Positions 1 through 11,454 of a stretch of DNA of 64,000 nt are shown in pieces. Source of the DNA: Crambe crambe (lineage: Eukaryota; Porifera; Demospongiae; Poecilosclerida; Crambeidae). Position 1 is the first letter of the stretch; each line of letters starts with the position of its first letter. Position numbers and translations under genes: made by a program. The stretch covers positions 2,046,001-2,110,000 of the forward strand of contig OZ004595.1 in NCBI GenBank assembly GCA_963924555.1. The letters run 5' to 3'. The notes beneath the pieces are model-generated. The model was not told where the DNA came from. It saw only the letters and a program-made list of their open reading frames with translations, and did no database searches.

Positions 1-462
1 TTGCACGTGCGTCAATGAGCATGCACATTCCGCCAATATTGAATGAGAGCAATCTGCCAAATTTGCCAAATCTCAGCTCGTGATTTTAGTTGACTAACAC
101 ACTTGCTGACTAACTATAGCTACAGCAGCTCGAACGAATCCAAATGGCAACTAACGAGCTAGCTAAACACTTTGGCTAATAACATGTACTAGCTATGGGG
201 ATTAGCCTAGCTACCTGATACCGCATACCCAGCTAGCTAAACTAGACACTAGCATGCAAAAGACAGTAGCGTAGTGCTGCTTACCTTCCATGATAGTGAC
301 CAGTACTGCAGAGCAGAGGTTGCCAAGCTAGCCCAGCTAGGCTATAATGATTATGGTTAAACAAAAACCAATATTTCTGGCCATACAGTATGCCACCAAC
401 AGTTTGGATGACCCTTTACCAATGTTGTGTCCTGATCGAGATAATAGCATTTTGTTATGCAG
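1..462. other. Non-coding flank and probable intron upstream of first exon
   Basis: AT-rich sequence with many AGCTAGCT strings and no convincing exon. It ends in a pyrimidine-containing stretch and TTATGCAG at 455-462, read as the 3' splice site of the exon that follows. An open frame continues from an ATG at 390 across this site, but I treat that part as intron read-through because the peptide before the AG has no likeness to the helical protein after it. Confidence 0.5.
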
Positions 463-1272
463 GTTCCTGCAATGAGATGATAAAACAAAAAATCAGAAAT
501 TTAGAAGATAAATTCAATGAACTTGCTGATAAAACATTCGATGAAATAGAAGAAGGTAATCCCAATGTCAAGCGATTCAGAGCAAAACTTGTTTCTTTGA
601 GGTTTAAGTACCAAGAACAGCACAAAGATTTTGTCAAGCAGCTTATAGAAGATGTAGAGAAAGACACGACCATAGATCACATATGGATGAAGCTAAGTCA
701 GTACTGGAATTTCCTCAACTACTCACTCCTTGAGAATCTGGTTCACAAATATGGGAGTCACACTCTCAAAGCTGATATGAGAAATTATTTGGAGCAATTA
801 AAAGAATTTCGAACTAACACTCGTTTGTGCGAATTTGCCAAATACTGTGATAAAATCAGTAGAAAGTTGCCTGAAAAAGATTTACAAGAATTTGTTGTTA
901 AGCTGAAGAAATCCTGGGATGAATGCACACTTGAAGACTTAGAAGAATTGAAAGAGAACATTACTCAACAGTTCTTTCTTCCTTCATTTGTGATGAGTAT
1001 ACGAAGCATTGAACCAGGATCCATCATAGTCACATGGACAATCCCAACACTTATCGCATCAGCTCTCAGGAAGAACATCAAAAACATTGAATTCTCTAAT
1101 GAAAATGGAATTGAATGTATCCTTATCGATGGCAAAGAATTCTCTGAAGAAACCAAATCTATGATGACTACACCAATCACCACATCTATCAGTGGCTCCT
1201 CCCCTGTCCCATCAAAACGATCCTCTGGTGATCCGTCTGGAAGAAGTCAACCTTGTGGCAAAGATGCCTATG
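463..1272 (+). CDS. Large internal exon of an unrecognised alpha-helical protein
   Basis: About 270 codons are open in one frame. The exon is bounded by an acceptor at 461-462 and a donor (ATG|GTGAGC) at 1272/1273; both ends fall after the first base of a codon, so the exon is symmetrical. The protein is charged and helical: residues 1-60 are rich in K, E and D and look coiled, the middle has aromatic-rich helices around 'YWNFLNYSLLENLV', and the C-terminal part has beta-like hydrophobic runs near 'SIIVTWTIP'. The last 25 codons are Ser/Pro-rich and look like a linker. No signal peptide or membrane segment is seen in the exon. From memory, similar helical domains occur in large sponge and cnidarian protein families near death-type or NTPase domains, but I cannot name the family. 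An R-type repeat starts within 10 bp of the donor; unspliced read-through would stop in it at 1296-1298. Confidence 0.6.
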
Positions 1273-1276
1273 GTGA

Positions 1277-1440
1277 GCTTTATCAGAGAGTGCGTTAGGT
1301 AGGGTCATAAGACTGTATGAACTCAAAACTCTTTTCTCTTGGTTATCTGACTCAAAAAAACTACAGTGTCATAGAAGAGAGAAAAGTACAGAGAGTAAGA
1401 GAAAGAAAGCAATTCATAAAATTTACATTTCATCTAGATT
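1277..1440 (+). repeat. Degenerate R repeat abutting the exon donor
   Basis: Begins with TATCAGAGAGTGCG and keeps pieces such as GGTCATAAGACTGTAT and ACTCTTTTCTC of the R unit, with deletions. It starts just after the splice donor of the preceding exon. It is a decayed relative of the tandem R units that follow. Confidence 0.6.
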
Positions 1441-1445
1441 GTTCA

Positions 1446-1956
1446 TTGCAGCGAGCGAGCTGACTCTCAGGTCATGACTCATGAAATTATATCAGAGAGT
1501 GCGCTAGCACTCTATAAGTGGGGATGGCGGGTCAAAGGTCATAAGACTGTATAAACTAAAAACTCTTCTTTCTCTTCTACCCTTACTCTACAGGTTCTCA
1601 GAAGGCTACAGTGAATTATTACATCTACAAAGAAGAGAGGAGAATGTTCAAAAACCAAAAATTCATACGCTAACATAAGAAAAAAACAATGTCTAAAATT
1701 GACTTTTGTTCTTTTTCTTTATCGAGAGTGCGTTAGCACTGTCTAAGTAGGGATGGCTGGTCAAAGGTCATAAGACTGTATAAACTAAAACTCTTCTTTC
1801 TCTTCTACCCTTACTCTACAGGTTCTCAGAAGGCTACAGTGAATTATTACATCTACGTACAAAGAAGAGAGGAGAATGTGTTCAAAAACCAAATATTCAT
1901 TCGCTAACATAAGAAAAAAACGAGTTCTAAAATTGACTTTTGTTCTTTTTCTTTAT
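1446..1956 (+). repeat. R repeat, two tandem units of about 232 bp
   Basis: Two head-to-tail units start near 1493 and 1725. Each begins with a hairpin (GAGAGTGC, 4-nt loop, GCACTCTC in the consensus), then a TAGGGATGG box, a GGTCAAAGGTCA element, a pyrimidine tract ending in CTCTACAG, and a T-rich tail. The 45 bp before the first unit (AGCGAGCGAGCTGACTCTCA) also precedes single R hairpins inside the duplicons near 10.0, 26.7 and 38.5 kb. Other tandem R arrays are at 13.73-14.45 kb (inverted) and 57.18-58.13 kb. Confidence 0.85.
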
Positions 1957-2600
1957 AATAATGTATAAGATCGACGTACCGACTTACTGGCTATAGTCAT
2001 CAAAATTCTGCTTTAGCCATCTGTTAGAACAGCACCTAGAGGCTGATCTTTTGCTATTAGTTTTGACTAAAGCGCTACTTCACAAATCAGTGATATCGAT
2101 AGCACTCGGCTAATCTTTCTACGCCATTTTAAAGCACACGTCGGTAGGGGGCGGAGCATATGAGCATATGGGCGTGGCCATATATAAGTGCTATAGTGCA
2201 GCCTAATCAAGCTAGGTCTTCAGTTTAATCATTTAGCTAGCTATTTATTCTTATCTGATGATCTTCCTGACACTCCTTACTGAATTACAGTACAGATGCT
2301 CATCCTATATATAGTAGTATTATAGCCAGTACTTGGCTGTAGTGTAGTCAGCTCACTTTACCATGCCATGCACATGCCATTTACATTGTTGTTGCTGTAA
2401 AATTTTATATTAAATAATAAACAAGACTTAGCCTAAATAGCTAAATAAATTCTTCCAGAGACTGTGTATGAAGAAAAAAGATAGGTTTACTGTAGCCTCA
2501 TGTCAAATATTATAATACTCTCAGTTTAAGTGACAATTAATACTGCCACCCTCGATTCTTTACTTACACAAACTTACTTTCAACTTCAAGCACTAAAAAA
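1957..2600 (+). promoter_or_regulatory. Z repeat: promoter-like dispersed unit, copy 1
   Basis: Homologous units lie at 12.57-13.10 and 13.38-13.73 kb (reverse strand) and at 58.17-58.38/60.67-60.87, 61.97-62.29 and 62.63-62.95 kb. The order is a GATCGACGTACCG start, a block ending TTAGTTTTGACTAAAG, a YY1-like GCCATTTT box, GC boxes (GGGGGCGGAGC) near 2146-2156, TATATAAG at about 2182, then a transcribed-leader-like stretch with CTGAATTACAGTACAG and an ATG at 2363. Calling it a promoter is inference from motif content and from the 62.9-kb copy, where the homologous ATG opens the microexon gene. Confidence 0.5.
2363..2413 (+). CDS. Candidate Cys/His-rich micropeptide in the Z repeat
   Basis: A 16-codon frame, MPCTCHLHCCCCKILY, ends with TAA. 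Six of 16 residues are Cys and two are His, a metal-binding-like composition. The homologous frame on the minus strand at 12697-12765 encodes MPCTCHLHCCCCKVLY plus six residues. The differences before the stop are four silent third-position changes and one I-to-V change. A copy at 60809 has lost its start (ACG). The frame is too short to prove coding; a chance frame inside a conserved leader is the main alternative. Confidence 0.25.
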   Translation: MPCTCHLHCCCCKILY

Positions 2601-2609
2601 AGGATAGAA

Positions 2610-2848
2610 ACAAGTGAGCGCAAAAAATTTCTTCTAAATAAAAAGGGATAGCCTAAAATCTAACTGGGCTGTATAATGTATGAAAACAATCCCTACTTTT
2701 ATAACGACCCATAGCTAGCTATAGGCAGTGAATGTAAATGTAGGGATTGTTTTCATATGAGGCTACAGTACATTATACAGCCCAGTTAGATTTTAGGCTA
2801 TCCCTACTTAACCTTTTTATTCAGAAGAAATTTTTTGCGCTCACTTGT
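2610..2848. repeat. Y fold-back (palindromic) element, copy 1
   Basis: A long inverted repeat: left arm from ACAAGTGAGCGCAAAAAATT, right arm ending in the reverse complement at 2848, with only a short centre near 2705-2735. Arms share the GGGATAGCCTAAAATCTA box. Other full copies are at about 13110-13342 and 62352-62609; half copies are near 12.5 and 61.05 kb. It always lies next to a Z unit. Confidence 0.85.
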
Positions 2849-3162
2849 ATATCTAGGTCTACACTCCAAAATGCCCCAGGCGTACATAGGTGTTGTGCAA
2901 TAGTAGCACCCTGCTCTAGATTGACTTCTGCTTTGTGGGTAGCCAAGCACAAGGCTTATCTAAGCAGATTGTAGACACTAGGTCTAAGTGCTTTGAGGTA
3001 AGCATTACAGCATTCTATGTATGCAGCTGCCTGCAACTTACATAATTATAACTCACAGCAATATCTTCTAAGGAGTTGAAGCACAAATGAATAGCAGCAT
3101 AAAAGCCTAGCTACTTGCTTGCTTGCTCGCTGTGACTCAAATGTTGTACATTGCCCTAGTTA
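2849..3162. other. Unassigned spacer
   Basis: AT-rich spacer with GCTTGCTTGCTTGC-like short repeats at about 3114-3130. No exon or element is recognised. Confidence 0.5.
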
Positions 3163-3471
3163 TAATATGTCTTGCTACAAGCAAATGGATGAGGACTATG
3201 ATAACTACTTAAAAGAAGAGATCAGACTAAACACAGAGAGATATCAACCTAAGGTACACTGTAAAAACTAAAGTGTGCATAGCACACCGAAATTGTCACA
3301 ATGTTCACACAAAATGCATTTTGGTGTGAACATTGCGACAATTTGGTGTGCTATGCACACTAATTTTTACAGTGTATGGTTATTAAAACAGTGTATAGAA
3401 TGGTTTTGTTTTTATGCAGTTTTATGGAAGGACGAAACATGCTTGGTATTGATGCTGGACTGAATTTGTAA
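3163..3471 (+). pseudogene. Coiled-coil gene relic, last two exons (copy 1)
   Basis: The stretch QMDEDYDNYLKEEI is readable near 3185-3225, and the last exon near 3418-3471 reads FMEGRNMLGIDAGLNL then TAA. Both match the fuller gene at 49.2-50.7 kb. The intron between them has been invaded by a 118-bp MITE. Upstream exons seen in duplicons 2 and 3 are missing here. It is a non-functional fragment carried along with the duplicon. Confidence 0.6.
3257..3374. mobile_element. Tc1/mariner-type MITE, 118 bp
   Basis: Nearly a full-length hairpin: CACTGTAAAAACTAAAGTGT at the left and its complement at the right, flanked by TA on both sides (3255-3256, 3375-3376). The three sister copies (about 16950, 28474, 30985) have the uninterrupted site CTAAGGTATGG, confirming insertion at TA with TA duplication. 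No coding capacity. Confidence 0.9.
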
Positions 3472-3825
3472 ATTTCAAGCTAACTAGCTATATGTATGAC
3501 TGCATCAACTTCTTATTCTACACTCTGAAGTATATCTTGTTTTTATGGGTGGGCTTGATAGGGATGTGCCATGTCACGTGACCATCTAGATGAATACCAT
3601 CATGACATTCTTCATATTCGAACCCATGGGTAGATCGTGACTTTGTCCAGGAATAAACTTAGCTACATTCTAGTTCTGATAAGTCACCTTGACCTGTGTG
3701 GCAAATAATTCGTGGATTTAAAATCCACACTTCATGCCTTTATTATGCTTTTGATACCTGCCGGCGGGTTTACATCAAGCCGCGAAGCGGCGAGAGGGCA
3801 TGCAATTTCCGATGCTCCGTACACT
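3472..3825. other. Duplicon spacer with deletion junction
   Basis: Non-coding. Contains GGGTAGATCGTGACTTTGTCC, part of a degenerate minisatellite better preserved at 31.2-31.43 kb, then the 3650/3651 deletion junction. From 3700 on is the sequence common to all duplicons, including a CCGGCGGG..CCGCGAAGCGGCG GC-rich patch at about 3760-3795. Confidence 0.6.
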
Positions 3826-4110
3826 CCGGTTTGCGGGAATTTTGCAAAATCCAGTCGTCAGGCGTCATCCGTAAAATCGACTACTACGCATGCGTACTGT
3901 TTGAACTTTTGAAATTGCGTTTTGAAATTGCGCTCGAATTTGGAGAGAAGTAACTTCAAATAAGCCATGAAGAGCTAGCTGGTGACTGTTCTAGTATACT
4001 TCTAACCTTTGGTGTACAATTAATCTTCTCCAGTGAGATTTTTCGAGGCTCAACGACGAGCATGCGCGAGAATGCACACTCAGCATTTTTGCAAGATTCC
4101 CGCAAACCGG
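3826..4110. mobile_element. Fold-back MITE with CCGGTTTGCGGGAAT ends (left member)
   Basis: Left end CCGGTTTGCGGGAATTTTGC, right end ATTCCCGCAAACCGG, flanked by ACT on both sides (3823-3825, 4111-4113), a 3-bp duplication as in PIF/Harbinger elements. Equivalent copies are at 19834-20117 and 32260-32544. A related element in the opposite sense is at 5162-5420. Confidence 0.75.
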
Positions 4111-5161
4111 ACTAACCCTTTGACTTCGGCAGCTGTCTCTCTTTGTCTTCATGAACGAATCGACACGGGAAAATCGCCAGCGAATTCTACGTCATCCATC
4201 ATCCCCATGGCAACCTAACCAGCAGCTCGAGCTGTACAAGTCACCCGTTTCAGCCGCTTCTTCTCCAGCTAAAGCCACCAGGCCACTATTGGCTACATAG
4301 GCAAGCATAGGCATGCATGTCTAGCTAGTACTTTCAAAAAAAAAAAAAAAAAAAAAAGTCCTCAAAGCTAACATCAAAGCTTCTTCAAAGCGAAAGCACT
4401 TGAATCAAAGGGCTTATCAGATCGTTCTATTGTTTTCTGAGATTTTTTTTTACTGATAGTGCCGACATGCCGACAATGAATATTCATGAGCTGGATATTT
4501 CCCGTTTTTCTCCCGGATAACTGCATGTGCAGAACTACACGGTTTTGGAAGCCAAAGGGGTATGTAAAATATAGCTTAGCACGTGGTAGGCTCGTCCGCA
4601 TATGTCCGGATACTGCAGTAAATTATGGTTAAATATAGTAACAATTTACATTTGCACATGATAGCTGCACGTAGCAGAGAGAATGAGAGACGACATTGGA
4701 TCCACCCCATGGTATTGCTGTATGTATCATCTCTTTTTGTTGAGATAAGAGCGGCCAATCTCTTGTATGTGTTTACGGCAGCACGTCCCATGCCACTAGT
4801 GCAAGATAAAATGAGGGGACTGAAAGAGCCATGTTCAACTTCTCTGATTCGTTGATCATAAGATCTTTTCTTTGCATTTTCATGAGATCTGTAGCAATTT
4901 GGAGTTTCGGTTTGAGGGAGCCCTTACATCAAAGAAAGCTCTCTCGTGCCTACTTCCCCAGAAGCCATCGGCAATGTCTAAGCATACTCAACTCTGACAA
5001 TTTGATGATTGATTGTGGAGGGCTTCACCTTATAATGGCTGGAGATGTGGTTCTATTACCAACTTCTGAAAGGAGATGTGCAGTGAAGTCCCGAATCTCA
5101 TTATGTCTGATGGAGCCAGTGGGGCAGGAGAAGGCAGTGGGAATTTTTAAACGTCACTACT
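4111..5161. other. Region between the two fold-back MITEs
   Basis: About 1 kb with no intron-exon pattern that I trust. Contains a pure A tract at about 4336-4357 whose length differs among the duplicons. Open frames up to 124 codons (4831-5205) exist, but this frame is disrupted by indels in copies 2 and 3, so it is probably not coding. The whole block repeats at 20118-21174 and 32545-33525. Confidence 0.5.
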
Positions 5162-5420
5162 CCGGTTTGCGGGAATCTTGCAAAATGCTCACTGGAAAAG
5201 GTTAATTGTACACCAAAGACTGAAACAATCACCAGCAAGGCTTATTTCCCTCCAAATTCGGCGCAATTTTAAAAGTTAACAAACAGTACGCATGCGTAGT
5301 AGTCGGTTTACGGATGACGCGCCTGATGACTTTTTTTTTCTGTATAATATATATTTTTCTGTATAATAAATTTTTTTTTTCCTGTGCAAAAGCCTGATGA
5401 CTGGCTTTTGCACAAACCGG
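5162..5420. mobile_element. Fold-back MITE (right member, opposite sense)
   Basis: Starts CCGGTTTGCGGGAATCTTGC and ends TTGCACAAACCGG. The interior shares the ACGCATGCGTAGTAGTCG block with the reverse complement of 3826-4110. The two together form a spaced inverted repeat around about 1 kb. Copies at 21175-21426 and 33526-33784. Confidence 0.65.
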
Positions 5421-5436
5421 AGCATACGTCACAGTA

Positions 5437-5583
5437 CAGTGGATTTACGCTCCGTTCAAATATTCTGTATGCTGTATACGAGAAGCTTATGCCTTTTTTT
5501 TTCAATAAAAATGTATTCACGCACAAAGCATACGCTTCCCAAGTACGGCATACGGAATATTCTTACGGACCGTAAATCCACTG
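5437..5583. mobile_element. Tc1/mariner-type MITE, 147 bp, CAGTGGATTTACG ends
   Basis: Inverted ends CAGTGGATTTACG and CGTAAATCCACTG, flanked by TA (5435-5436, 5584-5585); internal arms around GCATACGCTTC also pair. Present at the same place in duplicons 2 (21443-21588) and 3 (33801-33946), so it inserted before the duplication. Confidence 0.85.
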
Positions 5584-5942
5584 TAGTTTTATTGGCTGTT
5601 TAATGTTTCGTCATGGTACGTCATAGTCAAAACGCAATGCCCACGCTACCCCTATGATGCTGAGTCGGCACAAACGAAACGTCCAATGCATGACTCTTTC
5701 TTTCCAAGAAAAAGGAAAGAATCGAGTCTGGCCCATGAAACTAGACATTTCTGAAGATGATAGGCAAGCCTACAAAGTGCATTGGCTTATATCTTAGTTG
5801 TTTGTGGGTCTGGTAGTTATCTAAGTGCTTCGTAGTAAGTATTACAGGTTCACATTACAACTTCCTACATGGCATATGTAGCCGCCTGGCTGGAACCAAC
5901 TGTAGAATCCACTTATTTTCCAGCTACACATTAACCTAAAAA
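5584..5942 (+). promoter_or_regulatory. Upstream region of GH18 gene copy 1
   Basis: The likely promoter/leader zone, conserved in all three duplicons. It holds a strong hairpin at 5692-5728 (GACTCTTTCTTTCC paired with GGAAAGAATCGAGTC, one mismatch region), a CAAT-like ATTGGCT at 5589, and a pyrimidine-AG acceptor-like TTATTTTCCAG near 5922 just before the ATG. No clear TATA box. Confidence 0.35.
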
Positions 5943-7102
5943 ATGAAGTTTGCTGCGCTGTTGCTTCTGCTTGCAGCGTTGTTGCACTTGACCAGCATGT
6001 GCAAAACACACTGGCTGAGTTAGAGAAAAATGTTCAGCTTCTTAAACGTAATCTTGATGAAGCGGAAACAGGTACCTAAAAATGTTTGTCCTTATGTAAA
6101 GATGTTGATATTCTTTATTAATTTTTAGGTTGTGAGAAAAAGATTATTGCTTATTTCAATACTGGCAACTTGCAAGCTTTGTATACTAACGATGTTGATT
6201 ATGTTATTTTCGGATTTGCATATCCAAATGAAGATGGCACAGTTAGTCTTGATGAACAAAATAAAAGAAGACTAGAAGACAATTTAGAAGAGCTTAAAAA
6301 GTTACAAAGTGAAGGTGTCGAGATTCTTATCTCTGTTGGTGGATATGAACATTCTGACAATTTCAAACTTGCATCTGCAACTCCAGAGGGACGAAAGAGT
6401 TTCGCTTCATCATTAAAAGATTTGATGGAGAAATATAAATTTGATGGTGTGGATATCAACTGGGAATATAAAAAAAAAACAGATGCAGCACACTATGTTG
6501 ACCTTGTGCGAGCTATGCGCAAAGCAATCGACAAAGTGATAGGTGTGACGATTTTTCGAATACCAGAAAGGGTGGGCTCTCTTGATTACACATCTTTAAA
6601 TGGTCTAGTGGATTATTACAGTCTCCTTTCATATGAGTACAGTGGTGCAAAATGGAGTAGGCATACAGGCTTCAACACCCCCTTACCTGATATTAAAACA
6701 TCTACTGAGGCTCTACTGGAATTTGGTGTTTCTAAGGAAAAGCTTTACCTAGGTCTTGCCTTTTATGGTCAGCAGTTCGGTGATGTTTATGTAGAGAGTA
6801 ATGGATTTCATCACCCTTTCGATAAGCAGTCATCAAACTCAATGCGCATTGATTACAAGGATATTCAGGACGTTTCAACGGCCCAATATGATCCTAATGC
6901 AGCAGCAGTCTACATCTACCAAGAGTCCAAAAAAGTGTTGATAACTTTTGATAACATTGAATCGATTCGTGCTAAGTGCGAGTATATTAAAAGTCTTGAT
7001 AATGCTGGTGCAATGGTATGGGAACTAGGTGGAGATAAAAATGGCGAATTATTGAAAGCAGTTGTGGAGAGCCTTAAGACTAACTCAGGTATGGCATCAT
7101 GA
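5943..7102 (+). CDS. GH18 chitinase-like protein, copy 1 (catalytic Asp changed)
   Basis: Exons: about 5977-6071 and 6129-7102, with a 57-bp intron (ACAG|GTACCT to TTTTTAG|GT). The first exon encodes a short heptad-like stretch (TLAELEKNVQLLKRNLDEAE), then the GH18 barrel: strand 1 'KIIAYFNTGN', 'ILISVGGYEH' (SxGG), 'FDGVDINWEY' (DxxDxDxE), 'LGLAFYGQQF', 'AMVWELGGD'. Here the third Asp of DxxDxDxE is Asn, so hydrolysis is probably weak or lost; copies 2 and 3 keep Asp. At about 310 residues it lacks the usual large insertion domain. An ATG at 5943 opens a good signal peptide (MKFAALLLLLAALLHLTS), but in a different frame from the barrel, in all three copies; TTCTGCTTGCAG at 5965-5976 may instead be an acceptor. 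The end may be S-stop at 7102, or splice at 7087 to an exon near 7394 giving NSAQ-stop. Confidence 0.75.
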
Positions 7103-8461
<1,359 letters not shown>

Positions 8462-8930
8462 ATCACTGTAAGCACTGTCAGAGTTTCATCTAGGGGGGAA
8501 GCTCACCGATTGCATGGCCGTAGGCCACAGCAAGGGGGAGAGTGCGGGAGGAGGATGTGTCACCTCTCACATGAAGCATGAAGCCAAAATGCTGAAGTAT
8601 CTCAAATTGGTCCTGACTACTGTGGTCACCAAAGGGAGTAGCTTATAAAATTTATAAAATATTTATACCTTGGGGGGGGGGGGAAGCTTCCCCTGCCCCC
8701 CACCCCCCAGATGATGTAAGAAGCAGACCCTCCCCCCGGCCATCTCAGGAGAGACCACACCCTCAGAGTGCAGTTTAAAATCCAAATTTCATTGGGTAGC
8801 ATGCCTCAGCCCTAAACCATCTTCTTACACCATTGGTAAGGAAGGTTAGGTTTCCCTGCAGGGTCCTCTTTTTTGCCTTATAAATTTTCACTTTTAAAAA
8901 ATTAGTAAAGTTGCAGCTGCTCAGTTTAGT
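8462..8930. other. Spacer with G-run and C-rich block
   Basis: Contains GGTTAGGTTTCCCTGCAGGG-type sequence and a poly-G/poly-C patch at 8671-8720 (GGGGGGG..CCCCTGCCCCCC). Copies 2 and 3 have much longer G tracts here. Non-coding. Confidence 0.6.
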
Positions 8931-9743
8931 CATAGATATTAGACACGAAACAGGATTGGAAACTTCCTACGTCATGTGACGTCACGCCCATTAAGCTAAT
9001 ACATTTCGCGCATGCTATCCGCGTTGTAACCATAGAAAATTTAGCCCTATTGTCGCAATACATTTTCTGAGCAAGAGAGGTACAGACTTTGTGGGACTAG
9101 AACTACGAGTGCAAGTGCTTTTGTAGCAATTTTCTCCTATAGATGTCTGGAGGGTAAAGTTTCTTACTGGAATAGACTGAAATAAAGAGTATAATAACTG
9201 TTTTTGGTGTAGGATATGTTGCTAAAGATTTTATAGGCCTACCAACTTGTGGGATTAGAACAGGACTCACATAAATTTAGAAATCAAGTGTTTGGTATCT
9301 TTTAGTAGTATAATAGTTTGTCTATTGGATGATATATTAAACTACGGGTTAAATTATTATTATTACATTTCTATTATTTATTTGCATTATCATGTTTTAT
9401 TATCCACTCCATGAAGCTCTCTGCACAAGAACAGGCATCTATAGATGGCTGGAGAGGAAGACTAAACTCTTCATCTTTCAAAACTTGAGATACTGAATCT
9501 CTCATAGATTTGTACTATCTAGCTAGATCTAGTCTCATATTAAATTTTATTATTTTTATAAAACACAACATGAAAACACTAGACTAATATCTGCTCTGAT
9601 ATCTTTTGCAGAACTCATTCTTAAGTACGTATGTATGTGGTAACCATGCATTCATATCTCGCGCCAATATTTCCCGGCAAACACGGATAGCACGCGCATG
9701 GTAGTATTAAGTTTCCAATCCTGTTCCGTGTCTAATATCTATG
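8931..9743. mobile_element. CATAGATA-type DNA transposon, non-autonomous, 813 bp
   Basis: Inverted ends CATAGATATTAGACACG..GGATTGGAAAC, with one terminal mismatch zone, flanked by a perfect 7-bp duplication GTTTAGT (8924-8930, 9744-9750). Subterminal GCATGCTATCCGCG is mirrored near the other end. No open reading frame. Present in all duplicons (25643-26484, 37423-38260). The ends match those of the elements at 18402-19526 and 58383-60670. Confidence 0.9.
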
Positions 9744-9750
9744 GTTTAGT

Positions 9751-11363
9751 ACAATGGCCATTGAATCACAGTACTACAATTCTGTGCTCCTAAGCTTTCC
9801 TCTTGCTGTGCAACTGTTGAAGAATTTGTGGATGATGAAGAAACATAATTATGCTGGTTAAAAACCTCCAATTATGACAAAACAATTTTATTGGTTTTTG
9901 TGCTCCATATTTTTGTTGTTTGTTTGTTTATTTCCTCATAAAACGCACAGCACAATTAACGCAGATTTACAAAACACACCCAACAGATAAATAATTGCAG
10001 CGAGCGAGCTGACTCTCAGGTCATGACTCATTGAAATTGTATCAGAGAGTACGATAGTACTCTCTAAGTAGGGATGGCACGGAAGCTCCATTGTACTTAA
10101 TATTTTCTTTCATAACTCCAGAATACTTACCTCCTGCAGTCAGTAACTCCTAACTTGAAGACTGTGCTAGGACTCAAATATGAAGAGCAGAGAACAAAGC
10201 AGTATCATTTTACAGCGACTTCAAAAATCGCCGTTTTCATCTTAGTCTGGCATAGCACCGCCCACCGACTTGATCGAGTAGGTGGTTAGCCTCGTCCGAC
10301 GTCCCCAGGCTCTTGCGCGCGCACGGAAGGGGGGAGGGGAAGAAAGAGAGCCTAGTACACACTGACTGCGCATGCTCAGGTTTTTCACAGAAATCTGTGA
10401 ATTTGTATTCTTCCGTAATTCTTCGGTTCATTCTACGTACAAATGCGTAATATAAATGATGTCATTGATTCATAATGTCTACAATGGAGTGTCTAGTGTT
10501 CCTAGTGCTAGTAGCAGTGCTAGCTTGAAGAAGACGGACTTGGAAGGTTAGGTTTTAGCGATCTCTCCTTGAAGGATGAGCAGCATCTGTCGTTTATGAA
10601 GGAAGCAACTGGCTTTGGGAAGAGCCTATGTTATAAATCTTCCTTTTTGTGATGGAACACCAGTATAACTAACTTCACGCTTCCAAGAGCTGCGCTGTAC
10701 TGGTAGTTTCTCCTCTGATGGTAGATCGAATACTAATTGGCGAGCGAAGCGAGCCACTCTCTGGTCATGTCAACGGGAGCTCGAGATATAACTAGGGTAT
10801 GTTCGTGTAACATATTCAATCGGCGAGCGAAGCAGTTGGTGAAAGTCATTTGTACTTTGACTTACTAAGATATTGCAGCTGCATACTGCTTACCATAAGC
10901 ACTTAGAAAGCCACTACAATCCACTTAGCGCCTCTATGACAAAATGCTGTAGAAAGCATATAGCCCTGATACAGCCCTTGCAACTGTGCATACCACAGAT
11001 AAGCCTGCAGTCCAATGTTAAAAAGAAAACCAAAATTAGAGACATAGAAATGAAGCGCTTATACTACAATCATAAAAAGCGATCTGTATAATTCATGTAG
11101 CTACAGGTCCTGGGTTCACTTCAATGTCACCCGCCAGTATCAATAACAAAAGTACAACCATGTGACTATGTACTGGACTTCTCTTTTTCGTAGATACCAC
11201 CTCATACTTATGACCATTTTGGAGGGGGTAGCTGGAAAAGCAGCCACAAATATTCATTCTGCAATAAATAGCTAGCTATTGTACATGGCAGGCTATCAGT
11301 CAGGATCCTTATCAAGGACACATGTAAGAAGTAAGAACTAGCTATTGGCTTTTGGCCAAAGTA

Positions 11364-11365
<2 letters not shown>
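9751..11365. other. Right end of duplicon 1 and unique spacer
   Basis: No gene found. At 9995-10080 is a single R hairpin with its AGCGAGCGAGCTGAC leader. Around 10290-10345 is a GC-rich patch (CTTGCGCGCGCACGG). The duplicon ends near 10968; the rest has a small frame at 10873-11091 with no domain. Confidence 0.5.

Positions 11366-11451
<86 letters not shown>
11366..11451. repeat. (GA)n microsatellite
   Basis: About 85 bp of uninterrupted AG dinucleotides. Confidence 0.95.

Positions 11452-11454
<3 letters not shown>

Noticed and set aside
3100-3376. CRISPR-like repeats near short palindromes
   Set aside because: No regularly spaced direct repeats with unique spacers anywhere in the window; the palindrome is a MITE and the genome is eukaryotic.
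4033-5205. Several 60-124 codon frames conserved between duplicons
   Set aside because: Conservation follows from recent duplication; indels between copies break them (for example 4831-5205 versus 20831-21073 and 33261-33569).
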